A stretch of 15,406 nt of DNA from assembly GCA_027295365.1 (NCBI GenBank), contig JAPULD010000223.1, positions 1 through 15,406 of the forward strand, written 5' to 3'. Positions 1 to 6,661 of this stretch are shown one piece after another. The stretch comes from Planctomycetota bacterium. Its GTDB lineage: Bacteria; Planctomycetota; Phycisphaerae; Phycisphaerales; SM1A02. The first letter of the stretch is position 1. Every line of letters begins with the position of its first letter. A program made the translations under genes and the position numbers. Under the pieces are notes generated by a model. The model did no database searches and had not been told where the DNA came from. It saw only the letters and a list, made by a program, of their open reading frames with translations.

Positions 1-1730
1 GTGGGCGGAGCCGAGAGCCTCTGGATCTTTCGGAACATCAATCGGAACACCCAGCCGAACGTGCGGCGAATATTCTGGGAATTGCCAAGCATGCCAAAGA
101 TCTGGGCGCTGGCCGGCTTGTCGCCCACCTTGGTCCTGCGCGTGAGCTCGACGATCAACCGCCAGGGATTGTAGAAATACGAGTAGCTGGCGAGAATGTT
201 GAGTTGCTTCTTCCAGGGTTGCTTGTGATGGGAGGCGATGATGTAGTTGCCATCGTGCATGTACGGATCGATGCGTCTCGATCCGACCCGGTCGAACACC
301 TGCCCCGAGGTGTATGTCCCCATGTACAACTTGGTGCCGGGCGAGGGGGTCAGCATCAACACTTGCAGGGTGACCGCCCCGGCCTTTCGGAGCAGCCTGA
401 CCTGGTTGATCAGGCCATAGTTGCTCTTGCGGGTGTAGAGGGGTTGCTCGTCGTGGTGCATCATCATGGGCATCGGACAGATGCCGGCGGCGCGAAGCTT
501 CTGAAACGAATCGATCGTCTTGCCCGCGCTTTGGCCCTTCTTGACCAGCGTGGCCGTCATGTCCTCGACCCCCAGCCACAGCGCGCGGCAACCCGCTTTG
601 CGCATGAGGGGCAGATGCTCCTCCATCTTCAACGTGTCGTGCACCGTCACTTCCGTGCCCCAGCGAACCCGATCGCCCAGCGATTCGCCATTGACCCGGG
701 TCCGGGCCAGAGTCTCGGCGATCTTGAGCGCGCGGTCGTGGTCGTTGAAGAAGTTGTCATCGGTGCCGAAGAAATGCCGATGGCCGAACTCATCGCCGAG
801 CCGGCGCATCTCATCCGCGATCCGTTCGGGGCTCTTGGTTCGGTATTGCCTTTGGTTGTACGCGGGGATCGGGCAGTAGGGGCAGGCGAACTTGCAGCCG
901 AACGTCATGACGATCGAACTGATGGGCGAGTGCTTGCTGACGCGATTGGCCGGCAGGGCGTGGGAGGCCAGGGTGGTTCCCCGGCCTGGCGTTTCGAGGA
1001 GCCGATATCCGAGAACCGGATGCGATAACTCGTCGAGGTCGCTCAGGAGACGCTGCGTCCCGGTGTCGATCAGTTGTTCCGCGACCCCGCCTTGTTCACC
1101 ATGCGGATAGACGAGGCCCGGGATGTCATCGAGGAATCCCAGATCCCGAGCCCGGTTGAAGGCCGAACGCATCGACTCGCCTTTACCGCGGATCGACAGC
1201 AGGACTTCGAGCAGGCTCAGGAGGACGAACTCCTCGCCCGTCACCACGACATCGGGACTCTCGGGTTGCTGCGGGTCAGTGCTGAAGAGATGCCAGGGTT
1301 CGTAGACGCACTTGGGACCGCCCGCGATGATAAAGGGACGCTGCGCCGGATCGATCCGGTGGGCATCGCGGATCATCGCCATGCACGGTTCGAAGTGCAG
1401 GTGCATGCTCGAAACCAGGAAGAGGTCGGGAATCCTCCCGTCCAGTTGCATCCGAGAGGGACGGAAGTTCCTGTTCCATTGTTGAAGGACGATGCGGGTC
1501 TTCTCGAATCCGACATCGACCAGGGCCGATCCGATGGCCCTCACCCCGGCCGGGGCCATTCGAGTGTCGGCGAAGATGAAGGGCAGCATCCGCGTCCGGT
1601 GGTCGAAGGCGCAGGCGATGACCGTCGCCAGATCGTGCTTCGGGGCCAGAAGCCTCAATCGCTCACGGAGGGCCGTCAAAGCACCGGGTTCAAGAAGTTC
1701 ATCGCCTCGAGTCCGACGAGGGAGTTCCAT
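1..1730 (-). CDS. B12-binding-type radical SAM protein (3' end beyond window)
   Basis: The reading frame runs from ATG at 1730 to the left edge with no stop, giving 576 residues; the C-terminus is missing. A Rossmann-like N-terminal part (about 45-180) carries the features GGPKCVYEPW (137-146) and DVVVTGEE (160-167), typical of cobalamin-binding-domain radical SAM proteins. The 4Fe-4S/SAM motif is GCKFACPYC, with Cys279, Cys283 and Cys286 in CxxxCxxC spacing. A later TPSPGTKLY stretch fits the TIM-barrel end of these enzymes. Members of the class methylate or rearrange varied substrates; nothing here identifies the substrate, so no specific reaction is assigned. The start was chosen as the first ATG; the frame stays open upstream to a stop near 1843 with only TTG alternatives. 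GGAG lies 12 nt before the ATG, which is rather far. No adjacent gene suggests a pathway. The family call is firm; cobalamin binding is inferred from the N-terminal architecture. Confidence 0.92.
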   Translation of the reverse strand, partial: MELPRRTRGDELLEPGALTALRERLRLLAPKHDLATVIACAFDHRTRMLPFIFADTRMAPAGVRAIGSALVDVGFEKTRIVLQQWNRNFRPSRMQLDGRIPDLFLVSSMHLHFEPCMAMIRDAHRIDPAQRPFIIAGGPKCVYEPWHLFSTDPQQPESPDVVVTGEEFVLLSLLEVLLSIRGKGESMRSAFNRARDLGFLDDIPGLVYPHGEQGGVAEQLIDTGTQRLLSDLDELSHPVLGYRLLETPGRGTTLASHALPANRVSKHSPISSIVMTFGCKFACPYCPIPAYNQRQYRTKSPERIADEMRRLGDEFGHRHFFGTDDNFFNDHDRALKIAETLARTRVNGESLGDRVRWGTEVTVHDTLKMEEHLPLMRKAGCRALWLGVEDMTATLVKKGQSAGKTIDSFQKLRAAGICPMPMMMHHDEQPLYTRKSNYGLINQVRLLRKAGAVTLQVLMLTPSPGTKLYMGTYTSGQVFDRVGSRRIDPYMHDGNYIIASHHKQPWKKQLNILASYSYFYNPWRLIVELTRRTKVGDKPASAQIFGMLGNSQNIRRTFGWVFRLMFRKIQRLSAPP

Positions 1731-1743
1731 GTGTGTCTCACAC
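1731..1743. repeat. Small inverted repeat between the GGAG and the start of the radical SAM gene
   Basis: GTGTG-TCT-CACAC is a perfect 5-bp inverted repeat ending directly at the ATG at 1730. On the minus strand it separates a GGAG (1746-1743) from the start codon. If it folds in the mRNA it would shorten the effective distance between ribosome site and start. This is a short element and chance is quite possible. Confidence 0.3.
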
Positions 1744-1840
1744 TCCAATGGCCGTGGCAATCCTGGACGACGCGACCCACCCAATCGCCATGCTTGCAAT
1801 CGGCGGGAGCATCCTATGCCGCGGGGGGGATGAGGGAAGA

Positions 1841-1846
1841 ATTATG
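1841..1846 (-). promoter_or_regulatory. Possible -10 box for the radical SAM gene
   Basis: CATAAT on the minus strand, preceded by TG, lies about 110 nt before the radical SAM start. No good -35 is found at 16-18 bp; a perfect TTGACA occurs further upstream but 32 nt away. It is the best AT-rich hexamer in the 204-bp gap 1731-1934, which otherwise shows only a 7-bp direct repeat (GTCAATC at 1880-1886 and 1891-1897). Confidence 0.22.
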
Positions 1847-1934
1847 CAGCGTAAGAGACAACCAGTAATGGGTCTGTTTGTCAATCAACCGTCAATCCAC
1901 TCTCCCTGTTCACAAACCAAGAAGTTGAATCGCC

Positions 1935-2054
1935 TCACAGCCCGCATGGCCCCCACGCCGCGAGGAGGTCGAGCAGATCGTCCACGTTCACGGCTCCATC
2001 GCAGTTGACATCGCCCTCGGTTCGGAACTGCCCCCACTCGGCCACATGCAGCAT
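1935..2054 (-). pseudogene. Remnant of a dockerin-tailed secreted protein (C-terminal end only)
   Basis: On the minus strand a frame opened by a stop at 2117-2115 reads 39 codons from ATG 2054 to TGA 1935. It contains GDVNCDGAVNVDDLLDLL and then AAWGPCGL. This is the calcium-binding dockerin-type I half-repeat (D-N-D-G-x-V-x-x-x-D) with the WGPC ending that closes many large secreted proteins of Phycisphaerae-type planctomycetes. The preceding residues (WDTKMLHVAEWGQF, then GDVNCDG) also fit the usual run-in to such tails. No body of the parent protein is present: the AraC gene ends only about 160 bp upstream, and other frames between show nothing similar. I read it as the surviving 3' end of a gene lost by deletion or rearrangement. 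A standalone 39-residue peptide is less likely, since it lacks a signal peptide and a ribosome site. Confidence 0.7.
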
Positions 2055-2140
2055 CTTTGTGTCCCAAGCCGTGACTTGGGGAATTCGTTGCCAGCCCCCC
2101 AAGCCCTCGGAAGATCAGTGCAACAATTACCATCTGCCTA

Positions 2141-2161
2141 TCGTGTTCATGAAGAACACGA
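2141..2161. repeat. Perfect 8-bp hairpin downstream of the AraC gene
   Basis: TCGTGTTC-ATGAA-GAACACGA forms an 8-bp stem with a 5-nt loop. It lies 51 bp past the stop of the minus-strand AraC gene and before the dockerin remnant. There is no T-run on either side, so it is not a textbook intrinsic terminator. It may act as a factor-assisted terminator or 3'-end stabiliser for the AraC transcript, or be a scar of the rearrangement. Confidence 0.4.
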
Positions 2162-2212
2162 GACCGGAATGTTTTCCTTTCGAAATGGAAGACTCCCGAT
2201 CCATGCCCCTTC

Positions 2213-3025
2213 CTACTCGTCGGTTCGATAAGTCCGGGCAAAGGCCTCGGGCGTGGTGCCTACGCTCAGTTTGAAATCGCGGATGAAGTGCGCTTGATCC
2301 GTGTACCCGAGATTCAAGGCAAAGATCGCCCAGTTGAGCACCTTGCCCTGGGCCACTCGTTCCAGAGCCTCGTGGAGCCTGTACCGCTGGATGACCCACT
2401 TGGGCCCGACGCCAACGTGGCGTTGAAACTGGCGTTGGATGCGGCGGACGTTGGTCTGGAACACGTCGGCGAGATCGGCGACCTTGAGAATCATGTGGTC
2501 TTCAGCGATCGCGTCCACCCAGGCCCGAATCTCGATGAGATCGTCATCAGGCGTCGTCAATCGAGCCCTCAGGAAAGCCTCGGCGAAGCCAACCTGCTCG
2601 TTTGAATCCGGCGCATCCAGAACTTGGCGTTCCAAGCGATCGGCTTCGGCACCGAAGACCTTGGCCACGGGAAGTTGTACATCCGTGATGTTCGACACGG
2701 GCCAGGTCACCAGAGGCGTGAAACCCCCCGGTCGAAACTTGATGCCGAACACCTGCCCCAGCCCCGACAACTCGCGCACGAAACGTTTTCGCATGACGCC
2801 AAATACGTTGGAATCCCCTCGCTCGAGGACCAGATGAACGCAGGGATGGGGGAGGCTTTCCTCAATCCGAGGCGGATGGCCACGCAAATCCCATTGGGCG
2901 CTCCAGAAATACTCGACAAAGGGCTCCGCCCACTCCGAAGGCTCAAAACGGCCAAGCACCACTTGTTGTTCGTTCCAATCGTGGCGGAGAATGCCCCGCG
3001 GCTTGCCCTGCCAATCCTGAGTCAT
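2213..3025 (-). CDS. AraC-family transcriptional regulator (DUF6597-like sensor region)
   Basis: The protein has 270 residues and is cytoplasmic, with no membrane segment. The N-terminal ~160 residues, including GIKFRPGGF (94-102) and the following WPVSNITDVQLP, resemble the DUF6597-type domain often found before AraC DNA-binding modules. The C-terminal ~100 residues carry the two AraC helix-turn-helices. The first is about 180-203 (LADVFQTNVRRIQRQFQRHVG); the second is about 231-252 with the signature LGYTDQAHFIRDF, followed by VGTTPEAFAR. The gene is divergent from a DUF3224 lipoprotein gene, with 52 bp between the two start codons, so that gene is the obvious candidate target. ATG 3025 has no Shine-Dalgarno but has TAGAAT 9 nt upstream. 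The inducing ligand is unknown. Confidence 0.92.
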   Translation of the reverse strand: MTQDWQGKPRGILRHDWNEQQVVLGRFEPSEWAEPFVEYFWSAQWDLRGHPPRIEESLPHPCVHLVLERGDSNVFGVMRKRFVRELSGLGQVFGIKFRPGGFTPLVTWPVSNITDVQLPVAKVFGAEADRLERQVLDAPDSNEQVGFAEAFLRARLTTPDDDLIEIRAWVDAIAEDHMILKVADLADVFQTNVRRIQRQFQRHVGVGPKWVIQRYRLHEALERVAQGKVLNWAIFALNLGYTDQAHFIRDFKLSVGTTPEAFARTYRTDE

Positions 3026-3034
3026 GGTGTCGCC

Positions 3035-3040
3035 ATTCTA
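3035..3040 (-). promoter_or_regulatory. TAGAAT -10 box of the AraC gene (near-leaderless)
   Basis: Minus-strand TAGAAT is followed by 9 nt (GGCGACACC) and then the ATG. A start site 6-7 nt after the hexamer would leave a leader of about 2-3 nt. There is no convincing -35 at 16-18 bp. The same hexamer precedes the genes at 3788 and 6960/6951. Confidence 0.5.
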
Positions 3041-3064
3041 CAATCCATCTCCCCTGGCCTGGTC

Positions 3065-3070
3065 TACATT
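3065..3070 (+). promoter_or_regulatory. TACATT -10-like box of the DUF3224 gene
   Basis: TACATT is followed by TGCCTCC and the ATG at 3078 (7-nt spacing), with no Shine-Dalgarno. By position it would give an mRNA starting at or within 1 nt of the start codon. It lies about 25 bp from the divergent AraC -10 box, so a regulator bound in 3026-3077 could control both directions. Confidence 0.4.
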
Positions 3071-3077
3071 TGCCTCC

Positions 3078-3596
3078 ATGAACGAAAAGAAACACACGCC
3101 ACGCGGAAAATTCCGCCTTTCCTTCACCCTTCTGTTCACCTTGATCGCACTCTCCGCGTGCCACATTCAACCAACTGGAAACTCGATGAATCAATATACC
3201 CAAACCGCCCAATCCACGTTTGCAATCACGTCCTGGGATGAGACCCCCTTCGACGAACACGAGGACGGCTCAAAACTCTCTCGCGCAAGCATCGTCAAAT
3301 CGTACGAGGGATCTCTTTCAGGCCAGGGCACGTCTGAACAACTCGCTTCCTATCTGCCCGATGGCAGTGGCCAGTTCAGCGCGGTCGAGCGTTTTCGCGG
3401 TTCCCTTGATGGACGCCAGGGCACGTTCGTGCTCCAACACACGGGAACATTCCAAAACGGCACAGTTCAATCCATCTGGAAAGTCGTTCCAGGATCCGCA
3501 ACCGGAGACTTGGCGGGATTGAGGGGCGAAATCGTCTTTGAGGCAGGCCACGCCCCAAGCTACCCGATCAAGTTCGAGTACGAGATTCAGGAGTGA
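3078..3596 (+). CDS. DUF3224 family lipoprotein
   Basis: From ATG 3078 the protein has 172 residues. Residues 1-28 are a lipoprotein signal: basic N-region, hydrophobic core (LSFTLLFTLIALSAC) and lipobox ALSAC with Cys28. Residues 47-172 match the DUF3224 pattern: FAITSWDETPFDE, KLSRASIVKSYEGSLSGQG, SYLPDGSGQF, FVLQHTGTF, and VVPGSATGDLAGLRGE. DUF3224 proteins are small beta-rich domains of unknown function and are usually about 130-residue cytosolic proteins, so a lipid-anchored version is uncommon. An in-frame ATG at 3186 (Met37) would give the usual soluble length, but the clear signal peptide favours 3078. An upstream in-frame start at 3024 would put 18 unlikely residues before the signal and overlap the divergent AraC start. 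It is probably regulated by the divergent AraC protein (inference). Confidence 0.88.
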   Translation: MNEKKHTPRGKFRLSFTLLFTLIALSACHIQPTGNSMNQYTQTAQSTFAITSWDETPFDEHEDGSKLSRASIVKSYEGSLSGQGTSEQLASYLPDGSGQFSAVERFRGSLDGRQGTFVLQHTGTFQNGTVQSIWKVVPGSATGDLAGLRGEIVFEAGHAPSYPIKFEYEIQE

Positions 3597-3775
3597 GGGC
3601 CGGAACGACCGGAGGAATGAAAGGGACCTTTGGACTCTGTAAAAACGCTGAACAAGGACTTTCTATCCACCAGAAAGCATGTCATATCACTGCCCTGAAG
3701 GCATGTTTCTCGCCCCATTGCTCACCCCCTTCTCCCCATTCCCTGCCTGTTCAAACGAGACTTTCCGGGGCTTGC

Positions 3776-3781
3776 TAGAAT
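3776..3781 (+). promoter_or_regulatory. TAGAAT extended -10 box of the PEGA lipoprotein gene
   Basis: TGC-TAGAAT is an extended -10 (TGn before the hexamer). Exactly 6 nt (CCGACC) separate it from ATG 3788, so the expected transcription start is the A of the ATG. No Shine-Dalgarno is present. A TTCAAA at 3750-3755 is the only -35-like hexamer, 20 bp away. This is the cleanest leaderless candidate in the window. Confidence 0.55.
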
Positions 3782-3787
3782 CCGACC

Positions 3788-4228
3788 ATGGCGATCCGAC
3801 TTTCGCTCATCCTGGCCCTTTTCATGCTCACCACCCTCTCCGGGTGTGTGCGGCGAACAATCACCATCAAATCCGACCCTCCCGGGGCCTTGGTCTGGCT
3901 GAACGACCGCGAAGTTGGCCGCACCCCGGTGGATGTTGAATTCCTCTACTACGGCACGTACGACGTTCGTCTGGTCAAGGACGGCTATGAGCCTCTGATG
4001 ACATCAGGAAAGGCGGATGCCCCGCTCTGGGATGTCGTGGGATTCGATCTGGTATCCGAGCTGCTCCCCATGGATCTGCACAGCCAGATTGAGTGGAATT
4101 ACGATCTTGAGCCGCTCATCGATGATGAAGCGGGCCTGATCGAACGAGCCAAGGATTTGCGATCCAAAGTACCTGAGGACCGGGAAATGGGTTCGCAAGA
4201 CCAACCGGTCGAGTCCTCGGGATCCTGA
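3788..4228 (+). CDS. PEGA-domain lipoprotein
   Basis: The 146-residue protein begins with a lipoprotein signal (IRLSLILALFMLTTLSGC; lipobox LSGC, Cys20). Residues 24-69 form a PEGA domain: ITIKSDPPGALVWLNDREVG, then RTPVDVEF, then a YDVRLVKDGYEP ending. PEGA domains are small beta-sandwich modules of exported proteins and are often surface-associated; no catalytic role is known. The remaining C-terminal half (WDVVGFDLVSELLP and an acidic, low-complexity tail) is like other short planctomycete PEGA lipoproteins. It is preceded by an extended TAGAAT box 6 nt before the ATG. It sits alone between gaps of 191 and 130 bp, so it is probably transcribed on its own. The domain call is firm; its function is unknown. 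Confidence 0.88.
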   Translation: MAIRLSLILALFMLTTLSGCVRRTITIKSDPPGALVWLNDREVGRTPVDVEFLYYGTYDVRLVKDGYEPLMTSGKADAPLWDVVGFDLVSELLPMDLHSQIEWNYDLEPLIDDEAGLIERAKDLRSKVPEDREMGSQDQPVESSGS

Positions 4229-4336
4229 ATTGTAAAACTCCCCAAGATTCGAGGGATTCTTCGCCTGTGATTCGTGTCCAATGAATCAAGTGGAGTAGGG
4301 CTTTCTATGCTCTTGCTGCGCCATGCCTGGTGCTGG

Positions 4337-4342
4337 TACGTT
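4337..4342 (+). promoter_or_regulatory. Possible -10 box of the coiled-coil protein gene
   Basis: TACGTT is preceded by TTGCTG (4313-4318) at 18 bp. It would start the transcript near 4349, overlapping the GGAG. An alternative TATGCT lies at 4305-4310. Neither is a strong match. Confidence 0.28.
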
Positions 4343-4347
4343 TGATT

Positions 4348-4351
4348 GGAG
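4348..4351 (+). promoter_or_regulatory. Ribosome binding site fixing the start at 4359
   Basis: GGAG with 7 nt to ATG 4359 supports that codon over the in-frame ATG at 4323. The 4323 codon has no ribosome site and would add 12 residues in front of the signal peptide. Confidence 0.65.
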
Positions 4352-4358
4352 AATTGTC

Positions 4359-5240
4359 ATGTCCAGACCCAAAGCACGCCTGTCTACGCTCGTCATCCTC
4401 TTCATCGGAGCTGGCTTGTTCACGCCTGGCCCCACCAAGGCCCTGGGACAAGATAATCTGACCCCTGCGGACATCGAGGATCTGCAACGACAGGTTTTGA
4501 AGCTGATGTCCATGATCCAGGCCCAGAAGGTCGAGATCGATGTGCTGCGCGAGCAGTTGGCCGAATCTCAATTCAATGCCAACCAGAACGAGGACGAGTT
4601 GAGTGAACTGAAGGAGTTCATCGAGGACTATCACAAGATGGGTGATACCTTCGAGGAATATCAGAGCCACCAGGCAGAAGCCAAGGCGACCGATCGCAAG
4701 CATGAGATCCAGGACGCAAGGGATCGTCATACTCAGATCAAGGCCGAGCGCCGAAAACGTTTTGAGGCTGCGCTTGAAGTCAGACGAGAGCGCAAGGCCG
4801 AGCAGAAACGTCTGGCTCAGTTTCGAGCCGCGGGGTTCTCCCCCATCGGCCTCGATGTCTTCGCCAGCACGTTTTCCTTTTTCTACAACACCAGCGACAC
4901 GACCCGCAGCCGCATTGCCTGGCGCAGCGGGTTTGGTCATTACTTGCGTCTCTATCCCAACCACGACATCGACTTCTCGAATATGACGATCTCGGGGAGC
5001 GTGCTCAACGCTTTCGATGAGACTCGAAACATTGGCATCGCGATCACGTTTTTCGACGAGTTCGGCACTCAGGTTGGGCACGAGATCATCCAGGTGGACA
5101 ACGCGAGACCCGACGTTCCCTACCCCTTCACTGCGGAACTCAAGATGGCGCTGAATCGCCCCTTCGAGACATCAAGCACCTATGTGCTCTACGCCGACCC
5201 GATCGACCTCGCGTCAAAACCCGCCCCCACTTCCCCCTGA
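4359..5240 (+). CDS. Secreted coiled-coil protein with C-terminal beta domain
   Basis: The protein has 293 residues. Residues 1-30 look like a Sec signal peptide (basic MSRPKAR, then LSTLVILFIGAGLF, cleavage near ALG-Q). Residues 35-155 are charged and heptad-like (DIEDLQRQVLKLMSMIQAQK and a long Glu/Lys/Arg run), predicting an extended coiled coil. Residues about 195-282 look like a small beta-sandwich (MTISGSVLNAFDETRNIGIA, ITFFDEFGTQVG) resembling FxLYD-type domains. Such domains describe how a value is kept after modification of a polypeptide, typically in exported proteins; the match is from pattern only. I do not recognise a named family. The start is supported by GGAG at 4348-4351. The next gene starts 41 bp downstream with its own -10-like box, so co-transcription is uncertain. 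Confidence 0.85.
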   Translation: MSRPKARLSTLVILFIGAGLFTPGPTKALGQDNLTPADIEDLQRQVLKLMSMIQAQKVEIDVLREQLAESQFNANQNEDELSELKEFIEDYHKMGDTFEEYQSHQAEAKATDRKHEIQDARDRHTQIKAERRKRFEAALEVRRERKAEQKRLAQFRAAGFSPIGLDVFASTFSFFYNTSDTTRSRIAWRSGFGHYLRLYPNHDIDFSNMTISGSVLNAFDETRNIGIAITFFDEFGTQVGHEIIQVDNARPDVPYPFTAELKMALNRPFETSSTYVLYADPIDLASKPAPTSP

Positions 5241-5266
5241 AACTGAACCGCCGACTCCCATCAGCC

Positions 5267-5272
5267 TAGACT
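5267..5272 (+). promoter_or_regulatory. TAGACT -10-like box of the one-pass membrane protein gene
   Basis: TAGACT lies 9 nt before ATG 5282 and exactly 6 nt before an in-frame TTG at 5279. The leader would be 0-3 nt. The intervening CTGGGG could give weak ribosome pairing but is partly upstream of the expected start site. Confidence 0.4.
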
Positions 5273-5281
5273 CTGGGGTTG

Positions 5282-5758
5282 ATGAACGAGATCGAATCCA
5301 ATCAACTCGAGCATCGCTACAAGCGACGCCAGCGGTACTTGATGCCGATCCTCATCGTGATCGTTGCCCTGCCGGTCCTCTATTGGTCGAATCAGAATCA
5401 GGCCCGGAGGATCGACCAACTGCAGGACTACATGCTGGATATCGCCACGACGATCATCAAGGGCGACGATCCCACAAGTCGGGTGGTGGCGGACAGCATT
5501 GCCAAGCGTGATGGTTTCATCGAGACGATGGGCGCGATCCTAGAAGAGCATGATGATCCGAGTCAGGTGCAGGTCGTGGCCACTGAAGGCGATGATTCGC
5601 CCTTTGCCGACGGACGTGCGACGCACACCGTGCGGATCGCCATCGACCGGACGCCGGCCCTGGAAGTTCGGATCGCCTGGCCCGAGAAGGGGGCCATCGT
5701 CATCCTGGGCTACCAGTACCCGGCCTCTGCGGATGACGAATCCGATTCCCCGGGCTAA
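5282..5758 (+). CDS. Small one-pass inner-membrane protein of unknown function
   Basis: The 158-residue protein has a charged N-terminus (KRRQRY, 14-19) followed by a single hydrophobic segment (about 20-36, LMPILIVIVALPVLYW). The topology is therefore probably N-terminus in the cytoplasm and a C-terminal domain of about 120 residues outside. The C-terminal part is mixed alpha/beta (VVADSIAKRDGFIETMG; ATHTVRIAIDRTPALEVRIA) with an acidic tail. I recognise no domain. TTG directly before the ATG (5279) is an alternative start adding one residue. The stop TAA is 9 bp before the aminotransferase start, so the two may form an operon, although a separate -10-like box overlaps the stop. Confidence 0.8.
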   Translation: MNEIESNQLEHRYKRRQRYLMPILIVIVALPVLYWSNQNQARRIDQLQDYMLDIATTIIKGDDPTSRVVADSIAKRDGFIETMGAILEEHDDPSQVQVVATEGDDSPFADGRATHTVRIAIDRTPALEVRIAWPEKGAIVILGYQYPASADDESDSPG

Positions 5759-5761
5759 GCT
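5756..5761 (+). promoter_or_regulatory. TAAGCT -10-like box overlapping the previous stop codon
   Basis: TAAGCT includes the TAA stop of the preceding gene and is 6 nt (GGACCC) from ATG 5768. ATGACG at 5733-5738, 17 bp upstream, is a four-of-six match to TTGACA. It would give a leaderless aminotransferase mRNA. It is a weaker hexamer than TAGAAT and may be coincidental. Confidence 0.33.
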
Positions 5762-5767
5762 GGACCC

Positions 5768-6661
5768 ATGAAAGTCTGGCTCAATGGACAATTTGTGGAT
5801 CGCGACGAAGCGAAGGTTTCCGTCTTCGATGCTGGTTATCAGCATGGGGTCGGGCTGTTCGAAACCATGCTCGCGAGGAACGGCAAGGTCTTCCGTGCCG
5901 AACGTCATATGAGAAGATTGGCCGATTCGGCTCGTGAAATGAGGCTCTCGGAACGCCTGAGAATCGAACCCCTCGTCGATGCCCTGCAATTGGTGCTGAA
6001 CGAGAATGATCAGGACAGCGCCCGAGTGAGGCTCACGCTGACGGGAGGCGACCTCAACCTGCTGCAATCCAAGGGACAAAGCGCCAGCGATCCCACCATC
6101 CTCATCGTCGCCCAGCCCCCAACCGAATACCCGGATGATTTTTTCGAGAAGGGCGTCGTGGTCATGATCGCGGCGGGTCGCGAGAATCCGCTCGATCCCA
6201 TGGCGGGCCACAAAACCTTGAACTACTGGCCCCGCATCCAGCAATTGCAGCTTGCCGCATCGCATGGCGCGGGGGAGGCGATCTGGTTCACCGTCTCCAA
6301 TCACCTGGCCGCGGGATCGGTCAGCAACGTCTTTCTCGTCAAGGACGGCGCGTTGTGCACGCCTTTCGCAAGGGGCGAAGAGGAATCCGGCGCACTGGCG
6401 TCCACGGTGATGCCTGGCATCACCCGTGAGGCCATCATCGAACTCGCCGACGAAATGAGCATCGGGACGGGTCGAACGATGATCAGCATCGAAGATGTGC
6501 TGGAAGCCGACGAGGTGTTCCTGACCAATTCAAGCTGGGGCGTGCTGCCTGTCACGGGGGTGGAACGCGAGTCGATTGGCGATGGAACCCCGGGCGAGAT
6601 CACCAAGCGATTGCGGGAAGGCTGGCTGGAGCTCATCGACCGGGAGACGAAGGGGATCTAG
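5768..6661 (+). CDS. Class IV PLP-dependent aminotransferase (BCAT/D-AAT/ADC-lyase fold)
   Basis: The 297-residue protein matches class IV aminotransferases along its length. An N-terminal FDAGYQHGVGLFETM (20-34) is the usual start motif, and HMRRL (47-51) follows. The PLP Schiff-base lysine is Lys149 in GHKTLNYW, and SNVFLVKDG (186-194) and DEVFLTNSSWGVLPV (248-262) follow. The fold includes branched-chain aminotransferases, D-amino acid transaminases and aminodeoxychorismate lyase. Sequence alone does not decide which, because no marker of one subgroup stands out. One oddity: where most members have Glu before the glycine (EGxxSN, contacting the PLP ring nitrogen), this protein reads HLAAGSVSN, with Ala182. 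Its closest match is probably a planctomycete-specific subgroup. The gene follows the membrane protein by 9 bp and shares its terminal CTAG with the convergent gene. Confidence 0.92.
   Translation: MKVWLNGQFVDRDEAKVSVFDAGYQHGVGLFETMLARNGKVFRAERHMRRLADSAREMRLSERLRIEPLVDALQLVLNENDQDSARVRLTLTGGDLNLLQSKGQSASDPTILIVAQPPTEYPDDFFEKGVVVMIAAGRENPLDPMAGHKTLNYWPRIQQLQLAASHGAGEAIWFTVSNHLAAGSVSNVFLVKDGALCTPFARGEEESGALASTVMPGITREAIIELADEMSIGTGRTMISIEDVLEADEVFLTNSSWGVLPVTGVERESIGDGTPGEITKRLREGWLELIDRETKGI

Noticed and set aside
204..1868. Two long plus-strand frames (204-1028 and 1074-1868)
   Set aside because: Both are opposite the radical SAM gene, whose minus-strand frame has the CxxxCxxC motif and clear homology; the plus products are low-complexity shadows.
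5540..6304. 254-codon minus-strand frame
   Set aside because: It spans the end of the membrane protein gene and the start of the aminotransferase on the opposite strand and resembles nothing.
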